NCBI GenBank assembly: GCA_945869955.1
Contig: CAMBQP010000013.1
Span: forward strand, 1 to 48,329
Length of the DNA stretch: 48,329 bases
Direction: 5' to 3'
Source: Schlesneria paludicola DSM 18645
Lineage (GTDB): Bacteria; Planctomycetota; Planctomycetia; Planctomycetales; Planctomycetaceae
The position numbers were made by a program, and so were the translations under genes. The notes beneath the pieces were generated by a model. That model was not told the origin of the DNA, did not search any database, and saw only the letters and a list, made by a program, of their open reading frames with translations. Below, in pieces: positions 18,779 to 28,365 of the stretch; position 1 is the stretch's first letter, and each line of letters starts with the position of its first letter.

Positions 18779-19656
18779 GTTTTTGAGTTCGTGAAGAACG
18801 ACACACTAACGCTTGGCCTACTCAACCAAACTCGTTAAACCCGTTTTTTCCGTCATCAACGTATTGTCTAAAATTACTACAGACCTTGTTTTGGCTGCGG
18901 ATCCTCAGGACTCAGCGTCAACAACGGCACCCCTCCGAACACGAACAACCACAAAAGATTCAGATAAATCAAAATCTCAGGCCATCCATTCCATCAATCA
19001 GCAGGTATTCAAGTCGACTGTGGGCGGGCATTAAATTCGGGCAGGCAGCAATTTATTTCAGGCGGGAAGCAGGGCAGGTATCTGGGGAGGATTCATTTGG
19101 AATCGCTGATCTTTCACTTTTCACTTCGTGAAACGGATCAACAAACATTCACTCGTACGAGCAATTTAGGCAAAGCTTCGCCCACCGTCAAGGTTTAACA
19201 GGCGAGTACCCGCCATCCGCCCCAAATTCACATTCGCGAAGTCGAGTGACTTCGAGGAAAAAAACACCACAACAAAAATCACAAACAATTGATATAAAAG
19301 AACTTACGTATACATCACCTCTCCCGTCCCTACCTCGAAAAATCATTGACTTACCTCGGTATCGACGGATCGAATTGGGATCCTCCCGCTTTATTCGATT
19401 TTCCGCCAGCCATTTGTGGGGACAAAGTCGACTTTGGTCCATAAAAACCGGTTGATCGTTCCTTATCGGGCTTAAAAACGAAGGTTTTTTCGGTCAGTGG
19501 GGTTAGATTGAGGTAGAAGAATTTTCATTTTGGATCGTATTGGATGGGAATTGTGGGAATTGCCGGTTCACTGATGAGGCGGTAAACTGATTCGACGGTC
19601 ATGGAAAGTTGAAGTATCCAGAGCTTTACAGTCAGCGTTTTTGGGAGGAGCCGGTC
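18779..19656. other. Long divergent intergenic region between secretion operon and VWA cassette
   Basis: There are 878 bases without a convincing gene on either strand; the open frames present have no recognisable protein and no ribosome site. It must hold the promoters for gspE (leftwards) and the VWA cassette (rightwards), but I could not pick a confident -35/-10 pair. A small perfect hairpin (GAAGTC-GAGT-GACTTC, 19238-19253) and an A/T hairpin at about 19475-19490 are the only structures noted; neither has a clear role. Confidence 0.6.
19643..19650 (+). promoter_or_regulatory. Ribosome-binding site that fixes a GTG start for the first VWA gene
   Basis: GGGAGGAG is followed by six bases and GTG at 19657. 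This is stronger than anything ahead of the in-frame TTG at 19609 or the ATG at 19693. Confidence 0.75.
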
Positions 19657-21579
19657 GTGAGCACGAATGCATCGCAACCCGAAGTCTTCGAAATGGAGAT
19701 CGAGACCAGCCGTATCCCGCGCACCTTGCTGGTAGCGTGCGTGATCAGTATGGGGATGCACGCTCTGATCCTGGCCTCGCTGGCCTTCATCAAATTTGCG
19801 GAAAAACTGGACCCATCGGCTCTCATTACCACCGTTCTCGATCAAGAGGACGATCCGATGCAGCATAAATTTGATACGGCAATGACAGATCAGATCGGCA
19901 ATGACAGCGACATCAATACATTCACTGCTTCACAAGAGGCGGCAACGGTTCTCTCGAAAGATTCCCAAACCGAAATCGAAAAAAGCGTCGACTCGAATCT
20001 CGATGTCCCAACGCCGATCGTAGACGAACTTCCTCAACCCGCAAAATCCGATGTTTTGGCCTCGGTCGCCACCTCGGGTACGACCGAGCATGCCGGGGGA
20101 GTCGAAGGGGCCGTTGATCGGATCGCTTGGGAAATTGCGAACTCGTTACGGGAAAAAAAGACCCTTGTTGTTTGGTTGTTTGATGTCTCGCCATCACTCT
20201 CGAATCGTCGTGCGCAGATCGCGGACCGGGTCGAAAACGTTTACAAACAACTCACCCAACTGAACGTTGGCTCCGACAAGGCCTTGCGGAGTGCTGTGGC
20301 GGTATTCGGTGAAAAATGTACGATCGTAACGGAGAAACCACTGGATGATGCCAGTGATCTCGTTAAAACGGTCCGCAAAATCAAATCCGAATCCTCGGGT
20401 GACGAAAACACCTTCCAAGCCGTCAATCAAGTTGCCAACAAGTTCAAATCTCAAACCGACAAAGATCATCGCGTGATGATCATTGTCGTGACGGATGAAG
20501 CGGGTTCAGATCCTCTCAGTCTCGAACAGGCGATTGTCACCTGCAAAAAGTATCAGATGCGATGCTACTGTGTAGGCGATTCCGCACCGTTTGGTCGACA
20601 GACCGTCGAGGCACCCTTTGAAATGGAGAATGGCGAAACCGTGATCGGTGTCATGCAGAAGGGCCCCGAATCCTTTTACCCTGAACTGGTGCGAATCGGT
20701 TTCTGGGGAACCACCAGTTACGATTTAGACGATATGTCATCGGGGTTCGGGCCGTATGGATTAACGCGATTGTGCGCCGAAACAAACGGGCTTTATTTCA
20801 TTGCGGATAACGGACGGGGCCAGCATCGGTTCGACCCCGCAGTCATGCGGAATTATGCCCCTGATTACCGTCCGATTCCGGTCCTTGAACACGATCTCCG
20901 GCAAAATAAGTCGAAGGCATCGCTGGTTCAAGCCTGTGCTGCTGTCGTCAGCGAAACGCAGCGGCGTAAAGTGCTGAGCATCTCGATGCCCCGACTTGAT
21001 TTCCGATCTGATAATGACACGGTCTTGCGACAGGAATTGACCGAGGCTCAAAAACCGATTGCCGATCTCGATCTCAGCCTGGATAGCCTGCTCAGGCTGC
21101 TGGAACAAGGTGAAAAAGATCGCCCAAAAATCAAAGAAGCCCGGTGGAAAGCCAGTTACGATCTCGCGATGGGACGGACCCTTGCCTTGCGAGTCCGGGC
21201 ATTTGGATACAACACGATGCTCGCCGAAATGAAAGCTAATCCGAAAAAATTCGAGAAGCCGGGCAATAATCAGTGGATTCTCGTCCCGTCCAAAGAAATC
21301 ACCTCGGGGGCCACGACCAAGAAAATGGCGGCCAAAGCCAACGATTATCTCAGTCACGTCATCGACGACCACCCACGAACCCCTTGGTCACTGCTCGCTG
21401 AACGCGAAAAAGGGGTCCCCATGGGCTGGGAATGGAAAGAATCGCATTACGATCCCAATCCATCGATGGGTGGGGGAAATCAAAAGGCGGGACCGAAAAT
21501 CATCGAAGTTGAAGATCCTGTCACCAAGAAAAAAGTGAAGAAGCAGGTCAATGCCGATCCACAGCGACGCGATATCTGA
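19657..21579 (+). CDS. Membrane-anchored von Willebrand A protein 1
   Basis: About 640 residues from GTG 19657. A short cytoplasmic leader is followed by one membrane helix (about 23-48, LLVACVISMGMHALILASLA) and an acidic linker. The VWA domain begins near residue 170 with 'KKTLVVWLFDVSPSLSNRR'; the metal-ion (MIDAS) motif DxSxS is D-V-S-P-S at 176-180, and 'MIIVVTDEAGSD' supplies the later MIDAS Asp. Then come 'DMSSGFGPYGLTRLC' and a helical C-terminal region of about 200 residues with 'HPRTPWSLLAEREKGVPMGW'. The predicted location is inner membrane with the bulk in the periplasm. It overlaps the next gene, a paralogue, by 29 bases. VWA domains bind protein partners through a metal ion; the partner here is unknown. 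Distant resemblance to aerotolerance-type (BatA) proteins is only in the VWA fold. Confidence 0.88.
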   Translation: MSTNASQPEVFEMEIETSRIPRTLLVACVISMGMHALILASLAFIKFAEKLDPSALITTVLDQEDDPMQHKFDTAMTDQIGNDSDINTFTASQEAATVLSKDSQTEIEKSVDSNLDVPTPIVDELPQPAKSDVLASVATSGTTEHAGGVEGAVDRIAWEIANSLREKKTLVVWLFDVSPSLSNRRAQIADRVENVYKQLTQLNVGSDKALRSAVAVFGEKCTIVTEKPLDDASDLVKTVRKIKSESSGDENTFQAVNQVANKFKSQTDKDHRVMIIVVTDEAGSDPLSLEQAIVTCKKYQMRCYCVGDSAPFGRQTVEAPFEMENGETVIGVMQKGPESFYPELVRIGFWGTTSYDLDDMSSGFGPYGLTRLCAETNGLYFIADNGRGQHRFDPAVMRNYAPDYRPIPVLEHDLRQNKSKASLVQACAAVVSETQRRKVLSISMPRLDFRSDNDTVLRQELTEAQKPIADLDLSLDSLLRLLEQGEKDRPKIKEARWKASYDLAMGRTLALRVRAFGYNTMLAEMKANPKKFEKPGNNQWILVPSKEITSGATTKKMAAKANDYLSHVIDDHPRTPWSLLAEREKGVPMGWEWKESHYDPNPSMGGGNQKAGPKIIEVEDPVTKKKVKKQVNADPQRRDI

Positions 21580-23473
21580 TCGCCCCCCTTTCCGCTTTTT
21601 CTCGCGCTCGAGCCTATCGAGTCTGGCGGTTTCGTTTGCCATCCACGCCCTCGTCCTTGTTGGACTCTCTTTGATCGTTTTTCAGGGCCCGCTGGATCAA
21701 TTACAGCTGATGGTCGATTCGGTGTTTACGGAAGAACGCCTTCAGGAAGAATTTAATGAAGAGGTCGAGCAATCGACCGAAGCGGCCGAGACCATGAACT
21801 ATGTTGCTGGGGCCATGGCCACTAGCGGAATTTCCACGGGGGGAACCGGAGGACCCGTCGTGGCACAGCAGAAACTGGAAGAAGCAACCAGCCTGCAGGA
21901 ACCGACGGTGAAGGTCAACATCAGCAACATCAATCTCCCCGGGCTCAAGACCATCTCGCAGGATCTGGGCTCGGGACAGGTGACTGGTGATATTGGACGC
22001 GTTGTTGAAGGCTACGGTGCTGCACTCGGCCAAATGACGCAAGAGCTGGTCCGATTGATGCGTGAGCAGAAAATCCTGGTCGTCTGGCTGTTTGACGAAT
22101 CCGAAAGCATGAAGGACGATCAAAAAGAGATCCGCGAGCGGTTTTATAAGGTCTATGAAGAACTGGGAATTGTCCAAAAGAACGATGCGAAGCTCAAGAT
22201 TTCCGACGAAATCCTGCTCACGTCCATCATGAGCTTTGGCGAAAACGTGAACGAACACACGGCCAAACCGACCGCCAACGTTGATGAAATTAAAAAAGCG
22301 ATCGACAAAATTCAGATCGATGAAAGCGGAATCGAAAACACGTGTTCTGCAATCCAGCTGGCGATCAATAAATACCGAGACGCCGCTCGCAGTCAGCGCC
22401 GAAAACTCGTCTTGATCGTGGTCTCAGACGAATCCGGCGACGATGGGAAAAACATCGAAGAGACGATTGAATCCTGCAAACGAATGAAGTCTCCGGTTTA
22501 TGTGCTGGGGCATTATTCGGTATTTGGGTATCCCTACGCCCACGTTCGCTGGATCGATCCCAAATACAAATTGCCCCATTGGATTCAAATTAATCGTGGC
22601 CCGGAAACCCCCGAGCCCGAATGTCTTCAATTCGATGGGCTGCATAGCCGTTGGGATGTCTTTTCCAGCGGATTTGGCCCCTATGAGCAGGTGCGGATTG
22701 CCAAACAGACCGGCGGCATCTTCTTCATGTTGCCGGGAAACGAAGACAATCTCTCTGGAGCAGGAACCAACGAACAGCGAAAATTCGACTTGCTGGATAT
22801 GCGCGAATACTTGCCCGATCTCAGCTCGCGACAGGCCTATGTCAAAGACCGACAAGAACACAAATTTCGTGAAGCACAATGGCAGGTGGTCGCCTCGCTC
22901 AATCCCCACAAGGATCAAGAGCTCAACATGCAGGAACATTGGTACAGTGTCGAACCCGCAATTTTTGATGAGCAGGGTGAACGGACATTCAAACGTGCAC
23001 TGCGAGCCATGGGGATGCTCAATGACCAAGTTCGCGTATTGGACTCGGTAAAAAAACAACGAGACAAAGAGACCTCGCAGCGGTGGCGCGCGAACTATGA
23101 CCTGATGCACGCACAATGCCTCGCCTTTCGTGTGCGACTGTTTCAGTTGCTGCTGTCGCTCGATAAGCATCGAAAACAACGGCCTCTTCCCAATGATCCG
23201 AATAACAACAGCTGGGATATCCATCGAACCAAGGATTTGCTTGAACCCGATAAAGAACAGATCATGCAAACCCGCGTTGACTTTGACGAATTGAAAAAAC
23301 AGAACGACACAGCCCGAAATGAACTCGAAGCGGTTGTGAAAAACCATGCACGGACCCCCTGGGCTCGGCGAGCACAATTTGAACTAGATCATGGGTTTGG
23401 GATGAAGTTCGTCGAGGTCTATCGGAACCCCAACTACGATAAACTCAAGGAAATCAAAATTCCGAAACAATAA
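21551..23473 (+). CDS. Membrane-anchored von Willebrand A protein 2 (paralogue of the previous gene)
   Basis: 640 residues with the same layout as the previous protein. It has an N-terminal membrane helix (about 25-45, AVSFAIHALVLVGLSLIVF), an acidic and Gly-rich linker, and a VWA domain starting 'QKILVVWLFDESESMKDD' with MIDAS D-E-S-E-S at 182-186 and 'VLIVVSDESGDD' later. 'VFSSGFGPYEQVRIAKQTGG' matches the paralogue's 'DMSSGFGPYGLTRLCAETNG', and the C-terminal 'HARTPWARRAQFELDHGFGMKF' matches its 'HPRTPWSLLAERE'. Its start lies inside the end of the first VWA gene, so expression is coupled. The equal length (640) and conserved blocks point to an old tandem duplication; both MIDAS sites are intact, so both copies are likely functional (inference). 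No catalytic motif is seen. Confidence 0.9.
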   Translation: MPIHSDAISDRPPFRFFSRSSLSSLAVSFAIHALVLVGLSLIVFQGPLDQLQLMVDSVFTEERLQEEFNEEVEQSTEAAETMNYVAGAMATSGISTGGTGGPVVAQQKLEEATSLQEPTVKVNISNINLPGLKTISQDLGSGQVTGDIGRVVEGYGAALGQMTQELVRLMREQKILVVWLFDESESMKDDQKEIRERFYKVYEELGIVQKNDAKLKISDEILLTSIMSFGENVNEHTAKPTANVDEIKKAIDKIQIDESGIENTCSAIQLAINKYRDAARSQRRKLVLIVVSDESGDDGKNIEETIESCKRMKSPVYVLGHYSVFGYPYAHVRWIDPKYKLPHWIQINRGPETPEPECLQFDGLHSRWDVFSSGFGPYEQVRIAKQTGGIFFMLPGNEDNLSGAGTNEQRKFDLLDMREYLPDLSSRQAYVKDRQEHKFREAQWQVVASLNPHKDQELNMQEHWYSVEPAIFDEQGERTFKRALRAMGMLNDQVRVLDSVKKQRDKETSQRWRANYDLMHAQCLAFRVRLFQLLLSLDKHRKQRPLPNDPNNNSWDIHRTKDLLEPDKEQIMQTRVDFDELKKQNDTARNELEAVVKNHARTPWARRAQFELDHGFGMKFVEVYRNPNYDKLKEIKIPKQ

Positions 23474-23678
23474 ATCGCTCGTTTCCGACTCCATTTTCTC
23501 ATGATCCTGAAACAATCTCCCGTGGGGATTGGATCGCAGATCATTGCTTTCGGAAGCACTTCACTCAGGAATGCGAACCTCGACAAAAAATATCGTTTAA
23601 AACTCGTTTTTCTCTCAATCCTGCTGTAAAAAATTCCGGGCTCCTCTTTCAATCGCCCACACTTTCTGTCTTTCCGTT

Positions 23679-23702
23679 GTTCATTGCCGGGTTCATTGCC
23701 GG
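23679..23702 (+). repeat. Two direct 12-base repeats upstream of the toroid gene
   Basis: GTTCATTGCCGG occurs twice head to tail, ending 17 bases before the chosen start of the alpha/alpha-toroid gene. It is a small duplication in the leader region; no role is evident. Confidence 0.8.
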
Positions 23703-23719
23703 ACATGCGTGAGTCTCAC

Positions 23720-25294
23720 ATGAGTACCGAACGTATCGACTCATCACCGCCACCACTCCCCGTACCGAATTCCTCGTCATTACGAGCGAATCGCTCGGCC
23801 ACGATCATCGCCGTCGCAGAGCTCCGATCTGGGTCGGTGCTTCGCCCCCAGCGATCTCTCGACTGGAAAACCTTGCCCGTGGTGATTCTGAGCAGCCTGA
23901 TACTGCACCTGATTGCACTTGGGCTCTGTGCCATGATTGTCCTGAAAAGCCCGCAACTGATTGAGGATATCTTCACCACCGTCACAGACCGTGAGGGAAA
24001 CACCGATCCCATCGTCGAGCAATCGCTCTTACAACCAGACGATCTGCAAGAAAAAACACCGCAAAGCATTGTCTCACAGGAATCGACGGCAAATCTTCCG
24101 TTTGATAACACCGGGCCGATTGATCTGAATATCAGTGACACCCTTGCCCAGATCGAATCGGATTCCAGCAATATCCCAGGCTTAGCTGACCTGAAAATCG
24201 CAAACGAAACCGCCGGGCGCATGACGGCTCAGACCAAAAAGGCGATGCTCACCAAGTTCGGCGGAAATTCGGCCAGTGAAGCCGCCGTTGCGTCCGGAAT
24301 GAAATGGTTATCCAACCATCAGCTCCCAGATGGAAGCTGGAGTTTTGCCCATTCAAAACATCTCGAATGCAAAGGCCAGTGCTCGCAGGATGGCAGTTTT
24401 GTCTCGTGCCCAACGGGTGCGACGGGGATGGCACTGCTGGCGTTCCTGGGAGGGGGGCACACCTCTCACAAGGGGGATTATCAGCGAAACGTCAAACGGG
24501 CGGTCGACTTTCTGCTCAGATCAGGCAAACCGACCCCTACAGGACTCGACCTGCGAGGCAAAGTGATCGCCAATGAAGGGATGTACGTTCAGGGGCTTTG
24601 CGCGATTGCCCTCTGCGAGTGCGCCGCAATGACCAAGGATCCTCGAGTCAAAAAGGGGGCTGAGGGGGCGATTGACTTCATCGTCAAAGCGCAAAATCAA
24701 GCGGATGGAGGCTGGCGTTACCGTCCGGGTGAACCGGGTGATATGTCCGTTGTTGGGTGGCAGGTGATGGCCCTGAAAAGTGGCTACAACGCCAAACTTC
24801 GCTTGCCGTCACAGGTCTTCAAAGGAGCGGACTTATTTTTGAGAAAGGCAGAAACGGCAGGAGGATCTCAGTACGTGTATGATCCGGCCGCCGACAAGCC
24901 CCCTTCGACACCAACCATGACCGCCGTCGGATTGTTATGCCGAATGTATCTGGGATGGGACCGCAAGAACAAGAAACTCGCCGAGGGAGTGCAGTATCTC
25001 GATAAACTCAAGCCAATGCCCAACAACATGTACTACAACTACTATGCGACGCAGGTCATGCATCACTGGGGTGGCGAAGAATGGAATCGTTGGAATGAAG
25101 TCATGCGAGATCAGCTCATTCGGACCCAGCATCCCCTCACGGACGGACATTTAGCGGGGAGCTGGGACGTCGCAGACCCTCATGGCGGTGCAGGAGGACG
25201 ATTATACATGACCTGCCTGTCAATCATGACGCTCGAGGTCTACTATCGACACCTGCCCATGTACAGCCGAGAAACGCTCAAGGTCGACTTCTAA
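23720..25294 (+). CDS. Membrane-anchored alpha/alpha-toroid (prenyltransferase/squalene oxidase repeat-like) protein
   Basis: About 524 residues from ATG 23720; ATG 23705 or TTG 23684 are possible earlier starts. A membrane helix (about 52-75, LPVVILSSLILHLIALGLC) is followed by 'FTTVTDREGNTDP' and an acidic linker. The C-terminal 330 residues are an alpha/alpha toroid with repeated GxW-type turns ('LPDGSWSF', 'ADGGWRYRPGEPGDMSVVGWQ', 'LAGSWDV'), as in squalene-cyclase-like and macroglobulin thioester domains. The catalytic DxDD of squalene-hopene cyclases and the thioester motif of macroglobulins are both absent, so it is probably a binding or structural toroid. Three Cys cluster at 'HLECKGQCSQDGSFVSCP'. 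Soluble toroid relatives are common in planctomycetes. The anchor resembles those of the two VWA proteins just upstream, which suggests one complex (inference). Confidence 0.88.
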   Translation: MSTERIDSSPPPLPVPNSSSLRANRSATIIAVAELRSGSVLRPQRSLDWKTLPVVILSSLILHLIALGLCAMIVLKSPQLIEDIFTTVTDREGNTDPIVEQSLLQPDDLQEKTPQSIVSQESTANLPFDNTGPIDLNISDTLAQIESDSSNIPGLADLKIANETAGRMTAQTKKAMLTKFGGNSASEAAVASGMKWLSNHQLPDGSWSFAHSKHLECKGQCSQDGSFVSCPTGATGMALLAFLGGGHTSHKGDYQRNVKRAVDFLLRSGKPTPTGLDLRGKVIANEGMYVQGLCAIALCECAAMTKDPRVKKGAEGAIDFIVKAQNQADGGWRYRPGEPGDMSVVGWQVMALKSGYNAKLRLPSQVFKGADLFLRKAETAGGSQYVYDPAADKPPSTPTMTAVGLLCRMYLGWDRKNKKLAEGVQYLDKLKPMPNNMYYNYYATQVMHHWGGEEWNRWNEVMRDQLIRTQHPLTDGHLAGSWDVADPHGGAGGRLYMTCLSIMTLEVYYRHLPMYSRETLKVDF

Positions 25295-25355
25295 GCGAAT
25301 CAAATCCGTCATGAAAGCAATCGGATACCGATTCAAGATCGGCCTAGTCCTTGGC

Positions 25356-26129
25356 CTATTCCTTAGAATACATGAGCGCCGTCATGTATTCACGGTTCAA
25401 CTTGGCGATGTTTGTTAATTCGATTTTCGCCGGGCAGGCGGCTTCACATTCGCCCGTGTTCGTGCAGTTACCGAAATGCTCAGCATCCATGGTTGCCACC
25501 ATGTTCAACACGCGTCGGCTCCGTTCGGATTGCCCTTGGGGAATACTGGCGAGATGCGATACCTTGGCCGACACAAACAACATCGCGGAAGCGTTCTTGC
25601 ATGAAGCGACACAAGCACCGCATCCAATACATGCGGCAGCTCTCATGGCATCCTGTTGCACATGGTGGGGAACCAATGTCGTATTCGCTTCCGGAGCGTT
25701 GCCAGTATTGACCGAAACATAGCCCCCTGACTGAATAATCCGGTCAAATGCAGAGCGATCCACAACCAGGTCGCGAACGATCGGAAAGGCCTTGGCCAAC
25801 CATGGCTCGATGACAATTGTGTCTCCATTCTGGAATCGTCGCATGTGCAGTTGGCACGTTGTTGTCCCACGATCAGGACCATGGGCCTGCCCGTTAATCA
25901 CCACGCCACACGTACCACAAATCCCTTCCCGACAATCATGATCGAAAGCGACTGGTTCTTCACCTTTCGCAATCAATTGCTGGTTCAAGACATCAAGCAT
26001 TTCCAGGAAGGACATGTCGGTTGATATCCCCTCAACCTCATAGGTTTTCAGGCCTCCAACCTGCTGTGGTCCCGCCTGTCGCCAGATTTTCAGGGTCAGA
26101 TTGAGATTCGTGGATGATGCGTGATTCAT
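25356..26129 (-). CDS. sdhB: Succinate dehydrogenase iron-sulfur subunit
   Basis: 257 residues with all three iron-sulfur cluster motifs. The [2Fe-2S] ligands are C66, C71, C74 and C92 ('[11 protein letters not shown]', 'TTCQLH'); the [4Fe-4S] ligands are C167, C170, C173 ('[11 protein letters not shown]'); and the [3Fe-4S] ligands are C177, C222, C228 region ('[13 protein letters not shown]', C232). It passes electrons from the SdhA FAD to the quinone site at SdhC. The type is that of three-subunit enzymes found in Bacteroidetes, Chlamydiae and Planctomycetes. It is the last gene of the sdhC-sdhA-sdhB operon, 106 bases after sdhA. The ATG has only an A/T-rich leader and no clear Shine-Dalgarno. 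Its 3' end faces the toroid gene across 61 bases. Confidence 0.97.
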   Translation of the reverse strand: MNHASSTNLNLTLKIWRQAGPQQVGGLKTYEVEGISTDMSFLEMLDVLNQQLIAKGEEPVAFDHDCREGICGTCGVVINGQAHGPDRGTTTCQLHMRRFQNGDTIVIEPWLAKAFPIVRDLVVDRSAFDRIIQSGGYVSVNTGNAPEANTTLVPHHVQQDAMRAAACIGCGACVASCKNASAMLFVSAKVSHLASIPQGQSERSRRVLNMVATMDAEHFGNCTNTGECEAACPAKIELTNIAKLNREYMTALMYSKE

Positions 26130-26235
26130 AATTAAAAATACCCCGCGCGGCCCAAATTAACGGACGCGAGTCAAAAAACGCGGAAAAACGTCCTCTTTGC
26201 GTCAGATCACTGTTGCGACACAAACCAAAGGAAAA

Positions 26236-28167
26236 TTACTTGTAACTGCGGATACCGAGCGGCGCCTCAACGAATTTAAGCGGTTCCTGATGCAAAATCG
26301 ATTCGGCGCCAACACCTTGATGTTCCCAAGCAGAAACATAACTGAAATCGGCATCATTTCGCTCACATTCCCCGTCTTCCGTCTGATGCTCTTCACGGAA
26401 GTGGCCACCACAGGATTCATCACGATGTAATGCGTCCCGCGCCAGCAATTCTCCAAACTCCAGAAAGTCAGCAACACGACCAGCATGTTCGAGATTCTGG
26501 TTCAGTGTTTCGCCACTCCCCAGCACTTTCACATCCTGCCAGAATTGCTCGCGCAGCGATTGGATTTCGGAAATTGCCTGTAACAAACCTTTTTCATTAC
26601 GTGCCATCCCGACATGATCCCACATGATCTTCCCCAGGGCGCGATGGAAATATTCGGTGCTGTGCGTTCCATTCACATTTAAAATTGCGGAAACACGAGA
26701 TTTTGCGGCATCAAGCGCGGCGTGGAATTCGGGACGATCCGTCGAGACTGGCGTCACTTTCCGTGTCGCAATGTGATCTCCTACCGTATAGGGTATCACA
26801 AAATAGCCGTCGGCTAAACCTTGCATCAAGGCACTTGCACCCAGCCGATTGGCCCCATGGTCAGAGAAGTTCGCTTCACCCAAAACATACAAACCAGGAA
26901 GGTTACTTTGCAAATTGTAATCAACCCAGAGACCACCCATCGTGTAGTGGACAGCTGGGTAAATCCGCATCGGCACTTTATAAGGATTTTCAGCGGTAAT
27001 CCGTTCGTACATATGAAACAGGTTACCGTATTTTTCCCGAATCACCGACTCGCCATCTTCACGAATCGCTTTCGAGAAATCAAGATACACCGACATCCCA
27101 GAAGAGCCGACGCCATAGCCGGCATCACATCGTTCTTTCGCCGCTCGTGAAGAGACATCGCGCGGTGCCAAGTTCCCGTAAGAGGGATATCGACGTTCGA
27201 GATAGTAATCGCGATCGGCGTCGGGAATTTGATCGGGTGAACGAGTTTCTCCCTTGTTTTTGGGAACCCAGACCCGGCCATCATTCCGCAGACTTTCACT
27301 CATGAGAGTCAGTTTTGACTGATGATCACCACTGACGGGAATACACGTAGGATGAATCTGAGTGAAACAAGGATTCGCAAAGTAGGCTCCCCGCTTGTGA
27401 CATCGCCAAGCCGCCGTCACATTGCAGGTTTTCGCCATTGTCGAAAGGTAGTAAGCATTGCCATAACCACCCGTACACAGAACCACCGCATCTGCGGCGA
27501 AGGTTTCAAACTTGCCGCTCACCAAATTACGGGTCACAATTCCCCGTGCAATCCCGTCAACAATGACCAGATCCAGCATTTCTCGGCGGTTAAAGACCTT
27601 AATTCCACCTTCGTAAACTTGACGCATCATTGCCTGATACGCACCTAGCAACAGTTGTTGTCCTGTTTGCCCACCACAATAAAATGTACGAGAAACTTGT
27701 GCACCGCCGAAAGAGCGATTGGCGAGTGTCCCACCATATTCACGAGCAAAAGGGACACCCTGTGCGACGCACTGGTCGATAATCGACGTACTGACGCTGG
27801 CAAGACGATAAACGTTGGATTCCCGAGCACGCCACTCGCCACCCTTGACGGTGTCGTAAAATAGCCGCCAGACGGAATCCCCATCGTTTTGATAGTTTTT
27901 CGCTGCATTGATCCCCCCTTGAGCCGCAATACTGTGGGCTCTTCGAGGAGTATCCTGAATGCAGAACGAGAGCACGTTATAACCGAGTTCTGCCAGGGAA
28001 GCGGCTGCAGAGCCCCCCGCCAGACCGGTTCCGACCACAATGATTGTGTACTTCCGCTTGTTGTTCGGCGCAACAAGTTTCAAGTCGCGTTTGCGCTGAT
28101 CCCAACGGCTGGCAATGTTGCCATCTGGACAACGTCCATCCAACGGGGTGTCAGCTACAGTCACCAT
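26236..28167 (-). CDS. sdhA: Succinate dehydrogenase flavoprotein subunit
   Basis: 643 residues. FAD-binding Rossmann motif [20 protein letters not shown] near residues 45-64; the His for covalent FAD attachment is in '[16 protein letters not shown]'. Substrate and proton-relay residues are visible in 'CFTQIHPTC', '[15 protein letters not shown]' and '[21 protein letters not shown]' (the catalytic Arg region). It oxidises succinate to fumarate in the TCA cycle on the cytoplasmic face of the inner membrane. GAGGAAG lies just before the ATG, supporting this start. Order C-A-B and the sequence style are those of the non-proteobacterial b558-type complex II. There is a 198-base gap after sdhC without a recognisable gene. 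Confidence 0.97.
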   Translation of the reverse strand: MVTVADTPLDGRCPDGNIASRWDQRKRDLKLVAPNNKRKYTIIVVGTGLAGGSAAASLAELGYNVLSFCIQDTPRRAHSIAAQGGINAAKNYQNDGDSVWRLFYDTVKGGEWRARESNVYRLASVSTSIIDQCVAQGVPFAREYGGTLANRSFGGAQVSRTFYCGGQTGQQLLLGAYQAMMRQVYEGGIKVFNRREMLDLVIVDGIARGIVTRNLVSGKFETFAADAVVLCTGGYGNAYYLSTMAKTCNVTAAWRCHKRGAYFANPCFTQIHPTCIPVSGDHQSKLTLMSESLRNDGRVWVPKNKGETRSPDQIPDADRDYYLERRYPSYGNLAPRDVSSRAAKERCDAGYGVGSSGMSVYLDFSKAIREDGESVIREKYGNLFHMYERITAENPYKVPMRIYPAVHYTMGGLWVDYNLQSNLPGLYVLGEANFSDHGANRLGASALMQGLADGYFVIPYTVGDHIATRKVTPVSTDRPEFHAALDAAKSRVSAILNVNGTHSTEYFHRALGKIMWDHVGMARNEKGLLQAISEIQSLREQFWQDVKVLGSGETLNQNLEHAGRVADFLEFGELLARDALHRDESCGGHFREEHQTEDGECERNDADFSYVSAWEHQGVGAESILHQEPLKFVEAPLGIRSYK

Positions 28168-28365
28168 GTTTCTTCCTCACAACCATGTTCATGCCCGGCT
28201 CACGAATCGGAGGAATCCCCCTGAATTTGTTCACCGCCAGCCTACTCAAAAACGGAATTCAAATCTTTGATCCCAGGGTCTTCCCTGCTGAAAGTCTCTC
28301 GACAACGCCAATCTGCCATCCATGCCGGAATCACCGACTTACCAGGCGGCCACCCTCAACGAAAT

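Noticed and set aside
23720..25294. Squalene-hopene cyclase
   Set aside because: The toroid repeats are there, but the catalytic DxDD motif is absent and the protein has a membrane anchor and acidic linker instead.
25319..25333. Terminator between the toroid gene and sdhB
   Set aside because: AATCGG-ATA-CCGATT is a six-base stem with no T-run on either side; too weak to call.
25351..25722. Plus-strand open frame opposite sdhB
   Set aside because: It lies wholly on the opposite strand of a well-identified gene and matches no protein I know; similar shadow frames occur opposite most genes here.
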